A DNA stretch of 64,000 nucleotides, taken from Gentiana macrophylla. Lineage: Eukaryota; Streptophyta; Magnoliopsida; Gentianales; Gentianaceae. Location: assembly GCA_026214975.1 (NCBI GenBank), contig JAOBSW010000892.1, positions 1-64,000 on the forward strand. The letters are read 5' to 3'. The notes under the pieces are model-generated. The model worked only from the letters and a program-made list of their open reading frames with translations, was not told where the DNA came from and searched no databases. Shown one piece after another: positions 23,135 to 33,820 of the stretch; the stretch's first letter is position 1, and every line of letters begins with the position of its first letter. A program made the position numbers and the translations under genes.

Positions 23135-23530
23135 TGAAGCGACCCAGGAAAATTTGTGCTCACATTGCGAGATGGGAGGACTAGTCTTCCCAAATTCCTT
23201 ATGTGACTGGGTGCATCTATCGCCTTGATGCCATTATCTGTATGCAAGCAGTTGGGTTTACAAACTCTTCTAGAACCCACAACCATGAATTTGCAAGTCA
23301 CGATAGATCTTCTAAGAAAGCTTCAGAATCCTAAAGGATGTATTAGTTCAAATAGATAGGTTTACCTTTCCAGGTTGACTAGTACGCCTTAGATATTGAG
23401 AAAAGTGAAAATGTCCCCTTGATTCTTGGAAGACCCTTCCTATCTACGCTAGAGCCCTTATCGATTGTGATGGTGGGCACGTGACCATTCGAGTTGGTGA
23501 CCAGGAGGTGAGTTATAGTGTTTCTAAATC
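23135..23530 (+). pseudogene. Athila aspartic protease (frameshifted)
   Basis: Cleaves Gag-Pol. Spread over frames are a KFVLTLRDGRTSLPKFL-like entry (about 23150-23200), a DVLVQIDRFTFPG-like block (about 23340-23375), an IEKSENVPLILGRPFLST-like block (about 23390-23445) and IDCDGGHVTIRVGDQEVSY (about 23460-23515). The expected DLGAS active site near 23205 reads CDWVHLSP, so the catalytic part is mutated or shifted. Confidence 0.72.
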
Positions 23531-23534
23531 TATC

Positions 23535-24060
23535 AATGTACTTACGGATCTCCAACCGGTTGTTCCATTGAGAGACGCCTCATGACTTCAATGACTCCAT
23601 GGATACGCAAGCCTTGGTTGTAGAAGCGCAATATGAGCGATTGATTGATAATCGAATAATCATGGTGTGGTCAATCTAGATCAGTTAGCAGCTGAATTTG
23701 AGGATGAGCTAAGAGAAGAAGCCTTGGCAGTAGGGACCTTGAGTAAGCTCGGCGATGTTGAGTTGAAGAGTGGTGATCTTAAATCAAGTCTAGAGGATCC
23801 TCCCGTAGATTTGGTGCTGAAGCCGTTGCTAAACATCTTAAGTATGTGTTTTTAAGAGAAGGTGACAAGCTTCCTTTGATCATCTCTGCCAAGCTAACTC
23901 GTATAGAAGAGCTTAAAATCGTTAGACGTCTTGCGCAAAAATGAAAAAGCCTTTGATGGAGGTGGGAGATATCCGAGGATATCTCCCGACATCTGTATGC
24001 ACAAGATCAAGACGAGGAGGGTGCAAAACGAGTTAGACAAACCTCAGAGAGAAGGCTCAA
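23535..24060 (+). pseudogene. Athila protease-RT linker
   Basis: Acidic linker. An open stretch at 23667-23855 reads NLDQLAAEFEDELREEALAV and ELKSGDLKSSLEDPP, followed by a PPVDLVLKPLPKHLKYVFL-like entry to RT (about 23805-23855) and a KLPLIISAKLT-like segment (about 23865-23900), both typical for the start of Athila RT. Confidence 0.65.
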
Positions 24061-24900
24061 CCCTCACATGCAAGAGGTAGTCAAGAAGGAAATTATAAAG
24101 CTTCTAGATATGGGTATCATTTACGCCATTGTCGCGGTGAATGGGTTTCCCGACTCAAGTAGTTCCCAAGAAAGGTGGAATTACGATTGAGAAAAATGAG
24201 AAGGAGAAGAGATAGCATTGAGGCTCGTTCATTGGATACTGAGAGTGTGTATCGATTATCGAAAGCTCAATGAGGTCACACTGAAAGATCATTTCCCCCT
24301 TCCATTCATTGACCGGATGCTTGAGCGTCTGGCGGGCACGATTCTCTCTTGTTTCTGGATGGATATTCAGGATACTTCCAGATACCCATCGATCCTGTTG
24401 ACTAAGAGAAGACTACTTTCACTTGCCCTTATGGGACATTCGCCACTGACGGATGCCATTTGGTCTCTCAGTAATGCCCGGCCACCTTCCAAAGGTGTAT
24501 GATGGCAATCTTTGATGGGCTAGTTGAAAAGTGCATGGAGATTTTTATGGATGATTTCTCGGTCTTTGGTCAATCCTTCGATGATTGCCTCGATAATCTT
24601 GATCAGTGTTGTCTAGATGTGTGGAAAAGGACTTAGTGCTCAATTGGGAAAAATGCCATTTCATGGTAGATGAAGGCATAGTTCTTGGCCACAAAGTGTC
24701 ACCAAAGGTATGAAGTAGATAGGGCCAAGGTTGAAGCTATTGAGAAGATGAGTTATCCTAAGAATGTTCGGGAGGTCCGAGGTTTTTCGGACATGTCGGC
24801 TTCTATAGGAGGTTCATCCAGACTTTTCAAAGATTGCCAAGCCCCTCGTCTACTTTACTCAAAGAAGACGTTACTTTTGATTTTGATGAGAATTGCAAGC
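24061..24900 (+). pseudogene. Athila reverse transcriptase (frameshifted)
   Basis: Blocks in order: RRLNPHMQEVVKKEIIKLLD (24050-24110), VCIDYRKLNEVTLKDHFPLP (about 24245-24305), FIDRMLERLAG (to about 24337), and the catalytic EIFMDDFSVFGQSFDDCLDN at about 24538-24597, with FMDD at 24544-24555 intact. The thumb segment with RAKVEAIEKMSYPKNVREVRGF follows at about 24720-24790. FMDDFSVFG is the Athila version of YxDD. Several frame shifts separate the blocks. Confidence 0.88.
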
Positions 24901-24949
24901 TCGCGTTTGAGGAGCTTAAGAGTAGCTGATCTCTCGCCCAATTCTTATA

Positions 24950-25560
24950 TCGCCAGATCGAACCTACCCTTTGAGCTTATGTGTGATGCATCCAACTATG
25001 TTGCAGTGCGATCTTAGGGCAAAAGCTTAATGGAAAGTTCCGACCTATCTATTATGCCGCCACACACCGAATCCTTCTCAAGTTAACTACACGACAAATT
25101 TGAAAGGAACTATTAGCCGTAGTCTTTGCTATGGATAAGTTTCGTAGTTACTTGCTCGGGTGCTCAAGTGATTGTGTGGGTGACCACGCCGCTGCGATAT
25201 CTCATGACCAAAAGGAAGCTAAACCGCGCCATCTGCGTTGGATACTCGACCTCCAAGAGTTTGACGTTCAAATCAAAGATAAGAAGGGCAAAGTGAGAAC
25301 GTAGTGGCGGATCATGTTTCTAGGGTGTTAAATGAGGAAAAGGATGAACCGGATGATATAGATCTTTACTTTCTCTCAGAGAACATTATGTTGATAGACG
25401 GTTGTCCTCCCGATGTTCCATGGTATTCCTCCATTGTAAACTACCTTCATGCCCGTTATCTCGATCCTGAAATGTCTTATCAAGAGAAGAAGAAGTTCTT
25501 CTCGATATGAAATATTTCGTTTGGGATGAACCTTATCTTTTCAAGATCCAGTAAAGATGG
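24950..25560 (+). pseudogene. Athila RNase H (frameshifted)
   Basis: PFELMCDASNYVAVRS-like start (about 24968-25015) with the first catalytic Asp in MCDAS. It continues through a PRWILDLQEFDVQIKDKKG-like block in another frame (about 25230-25290) and the ADHVSRV motif at 25304-25325, where Athila elements have ADHLSRL. The ORF at 25304-25510 continues to a PWYSSIVNYL stretch, the linker to integrase. FVWDEPYLFK follows at about 25515-25545. Confidence 0.8.
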
Positions 25561-26700
25561 TTTGCTTAGGAGATGTGTTCCGTAATCGGAAAGCGACGAT
25601 ATAATCGAGCAATGCCATAGTGGACCCACGGTGGTCACTTTGGTCCTGCGAAGATCTTCGATCCGGTTTCTATTGGCCCACGATCTTTAAGGACGTGAAG
25701 CTTTACGCAAAGCTTGTGATCGTTGCCAAAGAACCGGAGCTTTGACAAGGCGGTTTGACATGCCGTTGAAACCCACCCTTGAATGCGAAGTCTTTGATGT
25801 TTGGGGCATCGATTTTATGGGACCATTCCCATCATCTTGTGGCAACAAATACATCTTAGTCTGCGTTGACTATGTTTGAAATGGGTGGAGGCAATTGCCA
25901 CTCCTCACAATGATCATAAAACGGTCATGAAATTTACGAAGAAGAACATCTTTGTGAGGTTTGGATGTCCACGTGCCTTGATCGGTTGATGAAGGGACAC
26001 ACTTCTCGCAACCGACCTTTGGAAAAAGTCTCGAGAAGTATGGTGTTCGCCATAAAACCGCACACCATATCATCCGATGACTAGTGGTCGAGTTGAGCGA
26101 AGCAACTTGAGTCTTAAGAAAATCCTCGAGAAGACGGTGAATAGTCATAGAAAGACCGGAGTTTGAAGTTGGACGATGTACTTTGGGCATATAGGATCGC
26201 CTATAAGACCCTATGGGTACATCGCCATATCAAATGGTCTCACGGAAACCATGTCATCCGCCTGTCGAGCTAGAGCATAGAGCTTATTGGGCCACAAAGT
26301 TTTTAAACTTTGATGCCCAAACTTGTGGGCAATGATCGACTTTCTGAGCATATGAGCTGGACGAGTTCAGACTTCAGGCATATGAAAGTGCCAGGATCGA
26401 GAAAGAGAAGATGAAACTACTCCATGACGCCAAGATAAAGAAGAGAGAATTCCGTGTCGGTGAGCAAGTTCTCTTATACAATTCTAGGTTACATTTGTTT
26501 CTCGGGAAGTTGAGAACACGTTGGTCCGGTCCTTTTGAGATTCTCCAAATCATTCCTGGAGGTGTTCTAGAACTACGCGGTTATCTAGACCAACCGTTTC
26601 GAGTTAATGGTCAAAGGTGCAAGCACTACATTGGTGAACCTAAAGAAAAACCTTTGATTGTTAAATTTCTCGATATTCTCGGATGTGGTGTTCTAGAGGT
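25560..26700 (+). pseudogene. Athila integrase (frameshifted)
   Basis: A zinc-binding HHCC module is recognisable near 25610-25740 ([25 protein letters not shown]). The core starts [20 protein letters not shown] (about 25795-25855) with the first Asp, followed by a DEGTHFSQPTF-like segment with the second (about 25985-26020) and HHTATPYHP-like coding near 26065. The C-terminal part is one clean frame (26411-26989): KKREFRVGEQVLLYNSRL, LRTRWSGPFEILQI, and NGQRCKHYIGE, the standard Athila ending. The C-terminal extension after about 26640 has a low-complexity basic tail I do not recognise. Confidence 0.85.
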
Positions 26701-26989
26701 CAATGAATTTGATGAGTTTTCATCCGATTTATTCTCCGAGAATGACGGTATTGGTTCATCGCAGGAAGTTCTAGCGGTAGTTGGGATATGGAGGAGTATG
26801 AAAGAGAGCAAAAGCTTAAACGTCATCGGAGGAATCGAGAGAAGAAAGAAATCAGCCATGGGGAAGATTAAACGAGTTTGGAAGGCTATAAAAGATTTTA
26901 CCCCATGTGTTAGATGTTGTTTTGCAGCCCACACTACGGACCGGAGCTTAAACGAGGTATTACCGGCGAGAAAGGTTAAATGGCTTTGA

Positions 26990-27060
26990 TCCAGTGAGCT
27001 TCAAATGTGTCGAGCTAACGACGATAACCATTAGCGCTACTAGGAGGCATCCTAGATATC
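26990..27060 (+). other. Start of Athila 3' untranslated region
   Basis: After the pol end the sequence includes AGCTAACGACGATAACCATTAGCGCTACTAGG. It is cut by the CRM-like element and resumes at 33690. Confidence 0.6.
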
Positions 27061-27890
27061 CCTAAGAATTTAACTATGAAGAATATGGATCGGATTGAAA
27101 TAAAGTTGTTTTCTTTGAATAAAAAGGAAAGTAATAAAAACAAGAAAAGATAGAGAGCTACCTTGAAAGCCTAGAAATCCTGCTTTGTGGATCTTGGTAT
27201 TGTTGTCTTGGAAGCTTAGAAATCTCGCTTCTAAGGACCTTGATCGATGGATGCCACAACAACTTGCTCAAGTTTGTTGATAACCGTAAATTTAGTGTTC
27301 TATCCGTAAACACACACCAAAAGTAAAAATACTTTGGAAAGAAAACTTAATAGTTTTATAGATAAAAATTGAATGATGAATCTTTTGGTTACAAAAGTTT
27401 GATATTATTTATAAAGAAAATAAATACATGAATAATGGCATAAATAAGATGAAAAGTCTTCCTCAAATATCACAAAATGGGGCGCCCAAAATAAGCTAGT
27501 TTCAAAGCATCATGAATCAATGTATCTTGAATAAAGGTTCATGCATCTTGATTCAATGTATTTGCATTCTCCAAAACTTGCCTTCTTGACTTCTTGAACT
27601 CAAAAATGGCGCCATTTACTTCCCAAATTCAGCCATGTTTTTTGTTGTTTATTTAAATAATATTGATTATTTAAATAAATATTATAATACCAAAATAAAG
27701 GCCTTAATGATGGGCCATTTATTCAGCAAGCCCAATAACACTTAAAATGAACATGTTAGCCTTTTCTTGCTTGTTGGACTTGGGCTCCTCAAATGTAGAT
27801 GTCACCATAATTTTTAGGGCTTCTTCCCTATTCTTTCGTTGCAATCTTGTTTCAGGCCCAACATGAATGGTTAACGGATCATGATTCGCA
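27061..27890 (-). repeat. 3' LTR (left) of CRM-like element
   Basis: Near-identical to 32866-33689, differing mainly by one-base indels in homopolymers. On the minus strand it starts TGCGAATCATGATCCGTTAA, directly after the purine-rich CTGGGAGGGAATGA. The outer end (27061 side) lacks the TTATCA terminus seen in the right copy. Confidence 0.85.
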
Positions 27891-28230
27891 TCATTCCCTC
27901 CCAGTTGCAAAGGATTTGTCCTCAAATCAAGAGGGTTGTCAAATGGTTTTAAATCTGAGATGTTGAAAGAATTTGAAATGCCCCAATCATCCGGAATGTC
28001 TACCTTATAAGCATTGTTGTTAATCCGCTCCAAAATCTGAAATGGTCCATCTCCTCTTGGGTGTAGCTTTGATTTACGCTTTGTGAGGAAATCTTTTTCA
28101 TAAAATGGATCCAAACCCAATCGCCAAGTTCGAGTATCAACTCCTTTTGCCTTTGTTTGCTTTCTTCGATAGCGAATCTGCTTGTTCTTCCAAGTTCTTC
28201 CTTGCTTTCATGCATCTCTCGGACCACCAG
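27719..28230 (-). pseudogene. CRM-like integrase C-terminus, extending into the LTR
   Basis: The frame 28120-27719 reads KRKSKLHPRGDGPFQILERIN, the GPF/Y module, then a FNISDLKPFD segment and a DLRTNPLQLGGNDANHDP stretch. It ends in a basic-then-hydrophobic tail. The last about 57 codons (27890-27719) lie inside the LTR. An overlapping frame at 28227-28000 carries MVREMHESKEELGRT, the preceding helix. One frameshift separates the two. No classical chromodomain is visible, which agrees with the CR-motif type of C-terminus of CRM elements. Confidence 0.75.
27891..27906 (-). other. Polypurine tract of CRM-like element
   Basis: Minus strand CTGGGAGGGAATGA abuts the 3' LTR. It lies inside the coding frame because the ORF reads on into the LTR. 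Confidence 0.65.
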
Positions 28231-28401
28231 GCTTTCTTCTCACCATCCAAATGTGTTTGCATTCCTACTGTGCAAGGGAATAAGATCAATAGGTACGGTA
28301 GGTTGAAACCATAAACAAGTTCAAAAGGTGAATACTTTGTGGCGTAACGCGAGCACGATTATAAGCAAACTCAATAAATGGTAAACATGATTCCCAATTC
28401 T

Positions 28402-29103
28402 TTAAGTTCTTTGGATAACAACTCGCAATAATTGTCCTAAAGTTCGATTCACAACTTCGGTTTGGCCATCAGTTTGAGGGTGATATGCAGTTGAATACAA
28501 AAGAGATGTACCAAGTTTCATCCACAAAACACGCCAAAAGTGACTGACAAATTTAACATCACGATCACTTACGATTGATTTAGGCACACCATGTAAACGA
28601 ACCACTTCTTTAAAGAATAAATCAAAGAATATGCGAAGCATCATTGGTTTTATTACAAGGAATGAAGTGTGCCATTTTTGAAAATCGATCAACTACCACA
28701 AAAACAGAATCTTTACCAGCTTGGGAACGGGGTAGGCCTAGCACAAAGTCCATAGACAAATCCTCCCATGGAAATGAGGGAATTGGCAAAGGGGTATACA
28801 AACCATGGATGTGACTTAGACTTAGCCCTTTTACGCTTAATGCAAGTATCACAAATACGCCGAACATCCTTAACCATTTTAGGCCAATAAAATGAGTATG
28901 CAAAGATGTCAAGTGTTTTAGCAATTCCAAAATGCCCCATTAAACCGCCCCATGTGCTTCCCCAACCAAATACTCACGAATTGAACCACGAGGAATACAC
29001 AATTTAGATTCCTTAAATAAAACCCATCATGCTTATAAAACTTCTCTAAAAGCAGATTTGTCACACAACTTGTAAATGTCACTAAAATCAAAATCTGAAT
29101 CAT
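28402..29103 (-). pseudogene. CRM-like integrase zinc module and core (frameshifted)
   Basis: Reading leftwards: [20 protein letters not shown] and [13 protein letters not shown] (28940-28800) form the HHCC module. [20 protein letters not shown] (about 28790-28735) and [17 protein letters not shown] carry the first catalytic Asp. [19 protein letters not shown] (about 28590-28540) carries the second, and [17 protein letters not shown] (about 28490-28445) the catalytic Glu. All three DDE residues can be seen, but the segments are in different frames. Confidence 0.88.
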
Positions 29104-29180
29104 ACAAGTCTTTCATTTGCTCAAAACCCAACAATTTCGCTTTGCATTTTGCGTGATCAAGGTGTAACGACGGATAGGCA

Positions 29181-30470
29181 TCACCACAACATTCTCTTTT
29201 CCTTTCTTGTATTTAATGACATAAGGGAATGATTCAATGAATTCAAGCCAACGAATGTGCCTAGAATGCAATTTTGATTGTCCTTTAAGTACTTCAAAGA
29301 TTCATGATCCGAATGTATAACAAACTCTTTAGACGCAAATAGTGTTGCCAAGTACGCAAACATTGAACTAATGCATATAACTCTTTATCATAAGTTGCAT
29401 AATTCAGATTTGCTCCCTTTAATTTTTCACTAAAATATGCAATCGGTTTTCCTTCTTGAATTAATACACCCCCAATCCCAACACCCGAAGCATCGCACTC
29501 AATTTCAAACATTTTCAAAAAATCGGGCAGAGCAAGAATAAAAAAGTAAATTAATAGAGTTTTAAGAGTTTGAAATGCTTCCCTTTCTTTTGGACCCCAA
29601 TGAAATAGCACATGCTTTTTGACCAACTCGTTGAGAGGTGCTGCAATGGTGCTGAAATTTCTCACAAATCGTCTATAGAAACTTGCAAGGCCATGAAAAG
29701 ATCTAACCTCCGCAACACTTTTTGGTTCAGGCCAATCAGCCACTGCTTTCACTTTCTCCTTGTCAACTTCAATACCCTGTCCACTTACAACAAACCCAAG
29801 AAAAACAACTCTATCCATGCAAAATGAACATTTTTAAGTTAGCATAGAGTTTTGCTTTGCCTTAGTGTGTTCAAAAACAGCCTCAAATGAGTTAAAATGC
29901 GTTTCCATATCAATGTCAAATGAGTATATCATCAAAATACACAACCACAAATTTTCCAATAAACTCACGCAAAACCTCGCTCATTAATCTCATAAAAGTG
30001 CTTGGGGCGCTTGAAAGTCCAAATGGCATTACTAACCACTCATATAATCCGAACTTGGTTTTAAATGCGCTTTCCATTCATCTCCTTTTCAATTCTAACT
30101 TGAAAATAGCCACTTTTAAATCGATTTTTGAAAAAATTTTGATCCATGCAACTCATCTAACATGTCATCGAGACGAGGAATAGGAAATCGATATTTTACC
30201 GTGATCTCGTTGATGGCCCCGCCGTCCATACACATTCTCCATTCCCCATTCTTCTTAGGAACAATTAAGACAGAACAAAGACAAGGACTCATAGATTTCC
30301 TTATCTTCCCATTGGCTAGCAATTCCATGACTTGTTTTTGAATTTCTTGTGCCTCGCTTGATTGACTCGGTAGGTCTGGTCGGTTAGGTAGGACAGCCCC
30401 CTCGAATGAAGTCAATTGCGTGTTCCACTCCCCTCAAAGGTGGTAATCCCTTAGTTTCCTCCTCGGAAAA
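29181..30470 (-). pseudogene. CRM-like reverse transcriptase and RNase H (frameshifted)
   Basis: RT begins in the frame 30415-30116 with RPDLPSQSSEAQEIQKQVME, SVLIVPKKNGEWRMCMDGGA and YRFPIPRLDDMLDELHGS. In related elements CVDYRAIN is usual; here MDGGAIN shows changes. The catalytic VVYFDDIL is encoded at about 29949-29926 and is intact. The frame 29818-29294 holds [36 protein letters not shown] and the RNase H start [14 protein letters not shown], then [34 protein letters not shown] at about 29325-29280 continues RNase H in another frame. Confidence 0.9.
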
Positions 30471-30768
30471 CATCTTCAAATTCCTCGCAAAACAAAGGCA
30501 CACCACACTAGGAAGAGAATCGGTTAGATCATTTACGTAAAGTAGTAAAGTGGAAAGGGAATTCAGATGTGTGCTCTTCACTTGTGTGTGGAATTAATTC
30601 ATTTGTATCTTGATACATGAAAAGAATCGAAACCTCTCGGATTTCAAGGTCAAATGCAAAGACTTCCCAATTTTCGTTTTAGGTACCACAATTTCGCTTC
30701 TTTTTGCCAAGTTTGTTTCGGATTTTGCGTCATTGGAATCCACAAGCTTAGTGTCAACCTTAACAGCC

Positions 30769-31173
30769 TCATTCAGCCTCTTTTTTATTAAATTTTACAT
30801 GGTCCATGTGCGCCTCTTCAGGTGACAAGGATGCCAAGGTAAAGCGCTTATTATTATGCAAGAAAGTGTACTTATTCGTGTACCCATCATAAGTCACTTT
30901 TCTATCAAACTGCCAAGGTCGGCCCAAAAGTATATGAGTCACGGTCATTGGTACAATATCACAAAGAATGCGGTCCTCATATTTAGTCAAAGAAAACGGA
31001 ACATAAGCTTGACTCACCACTTTAATTGATTCTCGGTCTTTCAGCCATTGAAGTTTATAAGGTTGTGGGTGTTTAATTGTTTCAAGCCCAAGTTTTTCCA
31101 CAACATCGGTACTTACGGCATTGGTACAACTTCCAGAATCAATTATTAACATGCATAACTTTCCTTTAATCAA
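30769..31173 (-). pseudogene. CRM-like aspartic protease
   Basis: Single frame of 134 codons. LIIDSGSCTNAVSTDVVEKLG holds the active-site DSG near its start, and the flap and C-terminal lobe follow (QAYVPFSLTKYEDRILCDIV, HILLGRPWQFDRKVTYDG). ILLGRPW is the conserved second protease motif of chromoviruses. The frame continues to an EEAHMDHVKFNKKEAE stretch that leads to the RT linker. This is the best preserved protease in the window. Confidence 0.88.
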
Positions 31174-31369
31174 ACAGCGGGTTTGAAAAATGTTCTCTCG
31201 CTGTAGTTCATTTTATCAATGCTCACAAACAAAGTTAAGTATTTTTTTGTTACCAACATTGACTCGATCATCAAATCAAGTCCTCATCCTCACTCATGTC
31301 CGAATTATTGTCAAGAATATTAGGTTCATTTTCACCTTCTGATGCAGATTCATACATATCCTTACCAAC

Positions 31370-32470
31370 GGCTGTGTAAACACGTTTGTTCGGACATTCA
31401 TTTGCTTTATGACCAACACCTTGACATTTATAACATGTAATAGTGCTATCGAAGCTACAACCGACTTACCCTTGTCAAATTCAGGTTTCTTGACTTGTGA
31501 TGCATTGTGTCGCTCGTAATTAGATTGATAAGGGGTGTACTTAGACTAATTATGATTTAAAAGACTTACCTCCTTCGGTGTTTGAATAAGTAGGCTTGGT
31601 AAAAGAACCTCCAAAGATTTTCGACTTGAGTGGGTTGATTTTCTTTGTTTTATTTGCCTCTCAATGTTGATTGCAAAGATGCAACAAGTCGTCATAAGTC
31701 TTACAATTTTGTCGCTCCATCGTAAAGCCAATTTCAGCCCGTAGTCCTCCAAGAAAGCGTGCCATAGTATGCTCTTCATCTTCTTCCGTGGCTGTCCTTC
31801 TTAATGCTAATTCGAGTGCTCCATGAAAATCCATAACTGATTTGTCACCTTGTTCCAAAGTTTGCAAGTGTCTTACTTGCTCTCGCCTATATGATTCCGG
31901 TACCCATCGCCTGTGCATTTCCTCTAACAAAACAGCCCAAGAATTGATAGAGTTTGCCTATTTTTCCCGCGCTGTTAGTTAGTGTGCAAAAACCATAACA
32001 TAGGCGACTCTTCAAATTCACTAGTGGCTAGAGCAACTTTCATACGCTCGTAATATTGATGACATAAAAGATTTGTTCCATACGTAATACCCATGCAAAA
32101 TAATCATTAGGATTAGATGTACCTTTAAAGGGTGGAATTTTTTGCTTAATGCTTTTTACCTCATCATTGGGTTCAGCCCTCTCTTGGTCACCTTCTTCAT
32201 ATGGTTCTTCTTCAAACTCAATATGTCTAACAGCTCCTTGTTGAGCTCCTCGGCCCCCTTGACCACCTCGGCCTCCTCTACCACCACGTCCGCCATTAAC
32301 GTTCAAATGTGTCATGAGTGCAGCCAAATTTTCGCTAATTTCCCCAAATCGTTGTTCATTTATTCTATTTTGTCCTCTTGGGCTCAGAGAAAGAGTTCTA
32401 CATCCCTTGTGGTTCTAGGAACACGAGCAAAGACTTTCTTCCCCTCAAGATTTTCCATTGTATATGTAAT
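31370..32470 (-). pseudogene. CRM-like gag with RGG repeats and zinc knuckle
   Basis: Start is likely at about 32460 with MENLEGKKVFARVPRTTR. The frame 32327-32040 has a run of GGRGGRGG repeats, then KIPPFKGTSNPNDYFAWVLR, the typical capsid entry. MLEEMHRRWVPESYRREQ and a LEQGDKSVMDFHGALELALRR stretch (31930-31740) complete the capsid. A CCHC knuckle is encoded at about 31440-31397 (CYKCQGVGHKANEC). Frameshifts separate the parts. Gag is followed by an acidic stretch (EGENEPNILDNNSDMSEDED) before protease. Confidence 0.85.
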
Positions 32471-32632
32471 TGGATAGAATTTATAAATTCTAGATTCTTT
32501 CAACAAAGTTTTACAAACTCTTGAGTTCTCCAAAGATTCAAAATCAAAAGATTCAAAATTTCCAAACTTTAAAGAATAATTTCAAGAACTAGAAATCAAA
32601 AGAACTAAAGCTTTGTAGGAACTCCCACCTCA

Positions 32633-32633
32633 C

Positions 32634-32667
<34 letters not shown>

Positions 32668-32803
32668 GTGATAAGATGGCTGGAGTACTACTCAAACAAC
32701 CAGGAATTCAAGTAGATGCTTGTGGGGAACAAGTACTACTTATTCTTCTAACATACCCACAATTTACTTGTGCACTACTTGAATTTTTTTTTTTTTTTTT
32801 TTT
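32633..32803 (-). repeat. Two long poly(A) tracts in CRM-like leader
   Basis: On the plus strand there are runs of about 29 T (32633-32661) and about 19 T (32786-32803), which are poly(A) in the element's sense. They flank a 120-bp segment in the leader between primer site and gag. A third short run follows at 32820-32829. Confidence 0.85.
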
Positions 32804-32852
32804 GAACGAATATATATATATTTTTTTTTCACAAGATTATTTCAATCAACTT

Positions 32853-32863
32853 CTCTGATACCA
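32853..32863 (-). other. Primer binding site of CRM-like element
   Basis: Minus strand TGGTATCAGAG lies two bases inside the 5' LTR, matching the initiator methionine tRNA 3' end exactly. Confidence 0.88.
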
Positions 32864-32865
32864 AC

Positions 32866-33689
32866 TGATAAGAATTTAACTATGAAGAATATGGATCGGA
32901 TTGAAATAAAGTTGTTTTCTTGAATAAAAAGGAAAGTAAATAAAAACAAGAAAAGATAAGAGCTACCTTGAAAGCCTAGAAATCCTGCTTTTGTGGATCT
33001 TGGTATTGTCCTGGAAGCTTAGAAATCTCGCTTCTAAGGACCTTGATCGATGGATGCCACAACAACTTGCTCAAGTTTGTTGATAACCGTAAATTTAGTG
33101 TTCTATCCGTAAACACACACCAAAAGTAAAAATACTTTGGAAAGAAAACTTAATAGTTTTATAGATAAAAATTGAATGATGAATCCTTTTGGTTACAAAA
33201 GTTTGGATATTTATAGGAAAATAAATACATGAATAATGGCATAAATAAGATGAAAAGTCTTCTCAAATATCACAAAATGGGGCGCCCAAAATAAGCTAGT
33301 TTCAAAGCATCATGAATCAATGTATCTTGAATAAAGGTTCATGCATCTTGATTCAATGTATTTGCATTCTCCAAAACTTGCCTTCTTGACTTCTTGAACT
33401 CAAAAATGGCGCCATTTACTTCCCAAATTCAGCCATGTTTTTTTGTTGTTTATTTAAATAATATTGATTATTTAAATAAATATTATAATACCAAAATAAA
33501 GGCCTTAATGATGGGCCATTTATTCAGCAAACCCAATAACACTTAAAATGAACATGTTAGCCTTTTCTTGCTTGTTGGACTTGGGCTCCTCAAATGTAGA
33601 TGTCACCATAATTTTTAGGGCTTCTTCCTATTCTTTCGCTGCAATCTTGTTTCAGCCCAACATGAATGGTTAACGGATCATGATTCGTA
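32866..33689 (-). repeat. 5' LTR (right) of CRM-like element
   Basis: Matches 27061-27890. On the minus strand it ends TTCTTATCA before the primer site. A TATA box (CCTATAAATA on the minus strand, 33209-33218) is the likely promoter. The copy keeps a non-coding duplicate of the integrase C-terminal codons. Confidence 0.85.
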
Positions 33690-33820
33690 TGCACACACAC
33701 ACGATGGTGAGCTTCTAATTTATTGACTATGTGGTGTATGTGTTGAGGTGTCTATATTCTTTCCGAGCCTTTATCTTGTTTTGTTTTGCTCGGACGAGCA
33801 AGGTTTAAGTGTGGGGGAGT
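33690..33820 (+). other. Rest of Athila 3' UTR and polypurine tract
   Basis: Athila sequence resumes after the CRM insertion with a short CA repeat. The tract AAGTGTGGGGGAGT at 33807-33820 abuts the 3' LTR; this exact form is diagnostic for Athila-type elements. Confidence 0.85.

Larger units (their letters stand above)
27061..33689 (-). mobile_element. Level-4 CRM-like chromovirus
   Basis: LTR copies of about 830 and 824 bp surround a minus-strand gag-protease-RT-RNase H-integrase polyprotein of 5 kb. The initiator-Met primer site lies inside the right LTR, and the reading frame of integrase continues into the left LTR. The C-terminus has a DLRTNPLQLGGND stretch. Extension of the ORF into the 3' LTR and such a C-terminus are known from the CRM clade (centromeric retrotransposons), so I assign it there with moderate confidence; another chromovirus clade remains possible. 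No clear target duplication was found: the left terminus is damaged. Confidence 0.8.

Noticed and set aside
26626..26934. Minus-strand open frame opposite the Athila integrase C-terminus
   Set aside because: Shadow of the long plus-strand frame 26411-26989, which matches the known Athila integrase ending.
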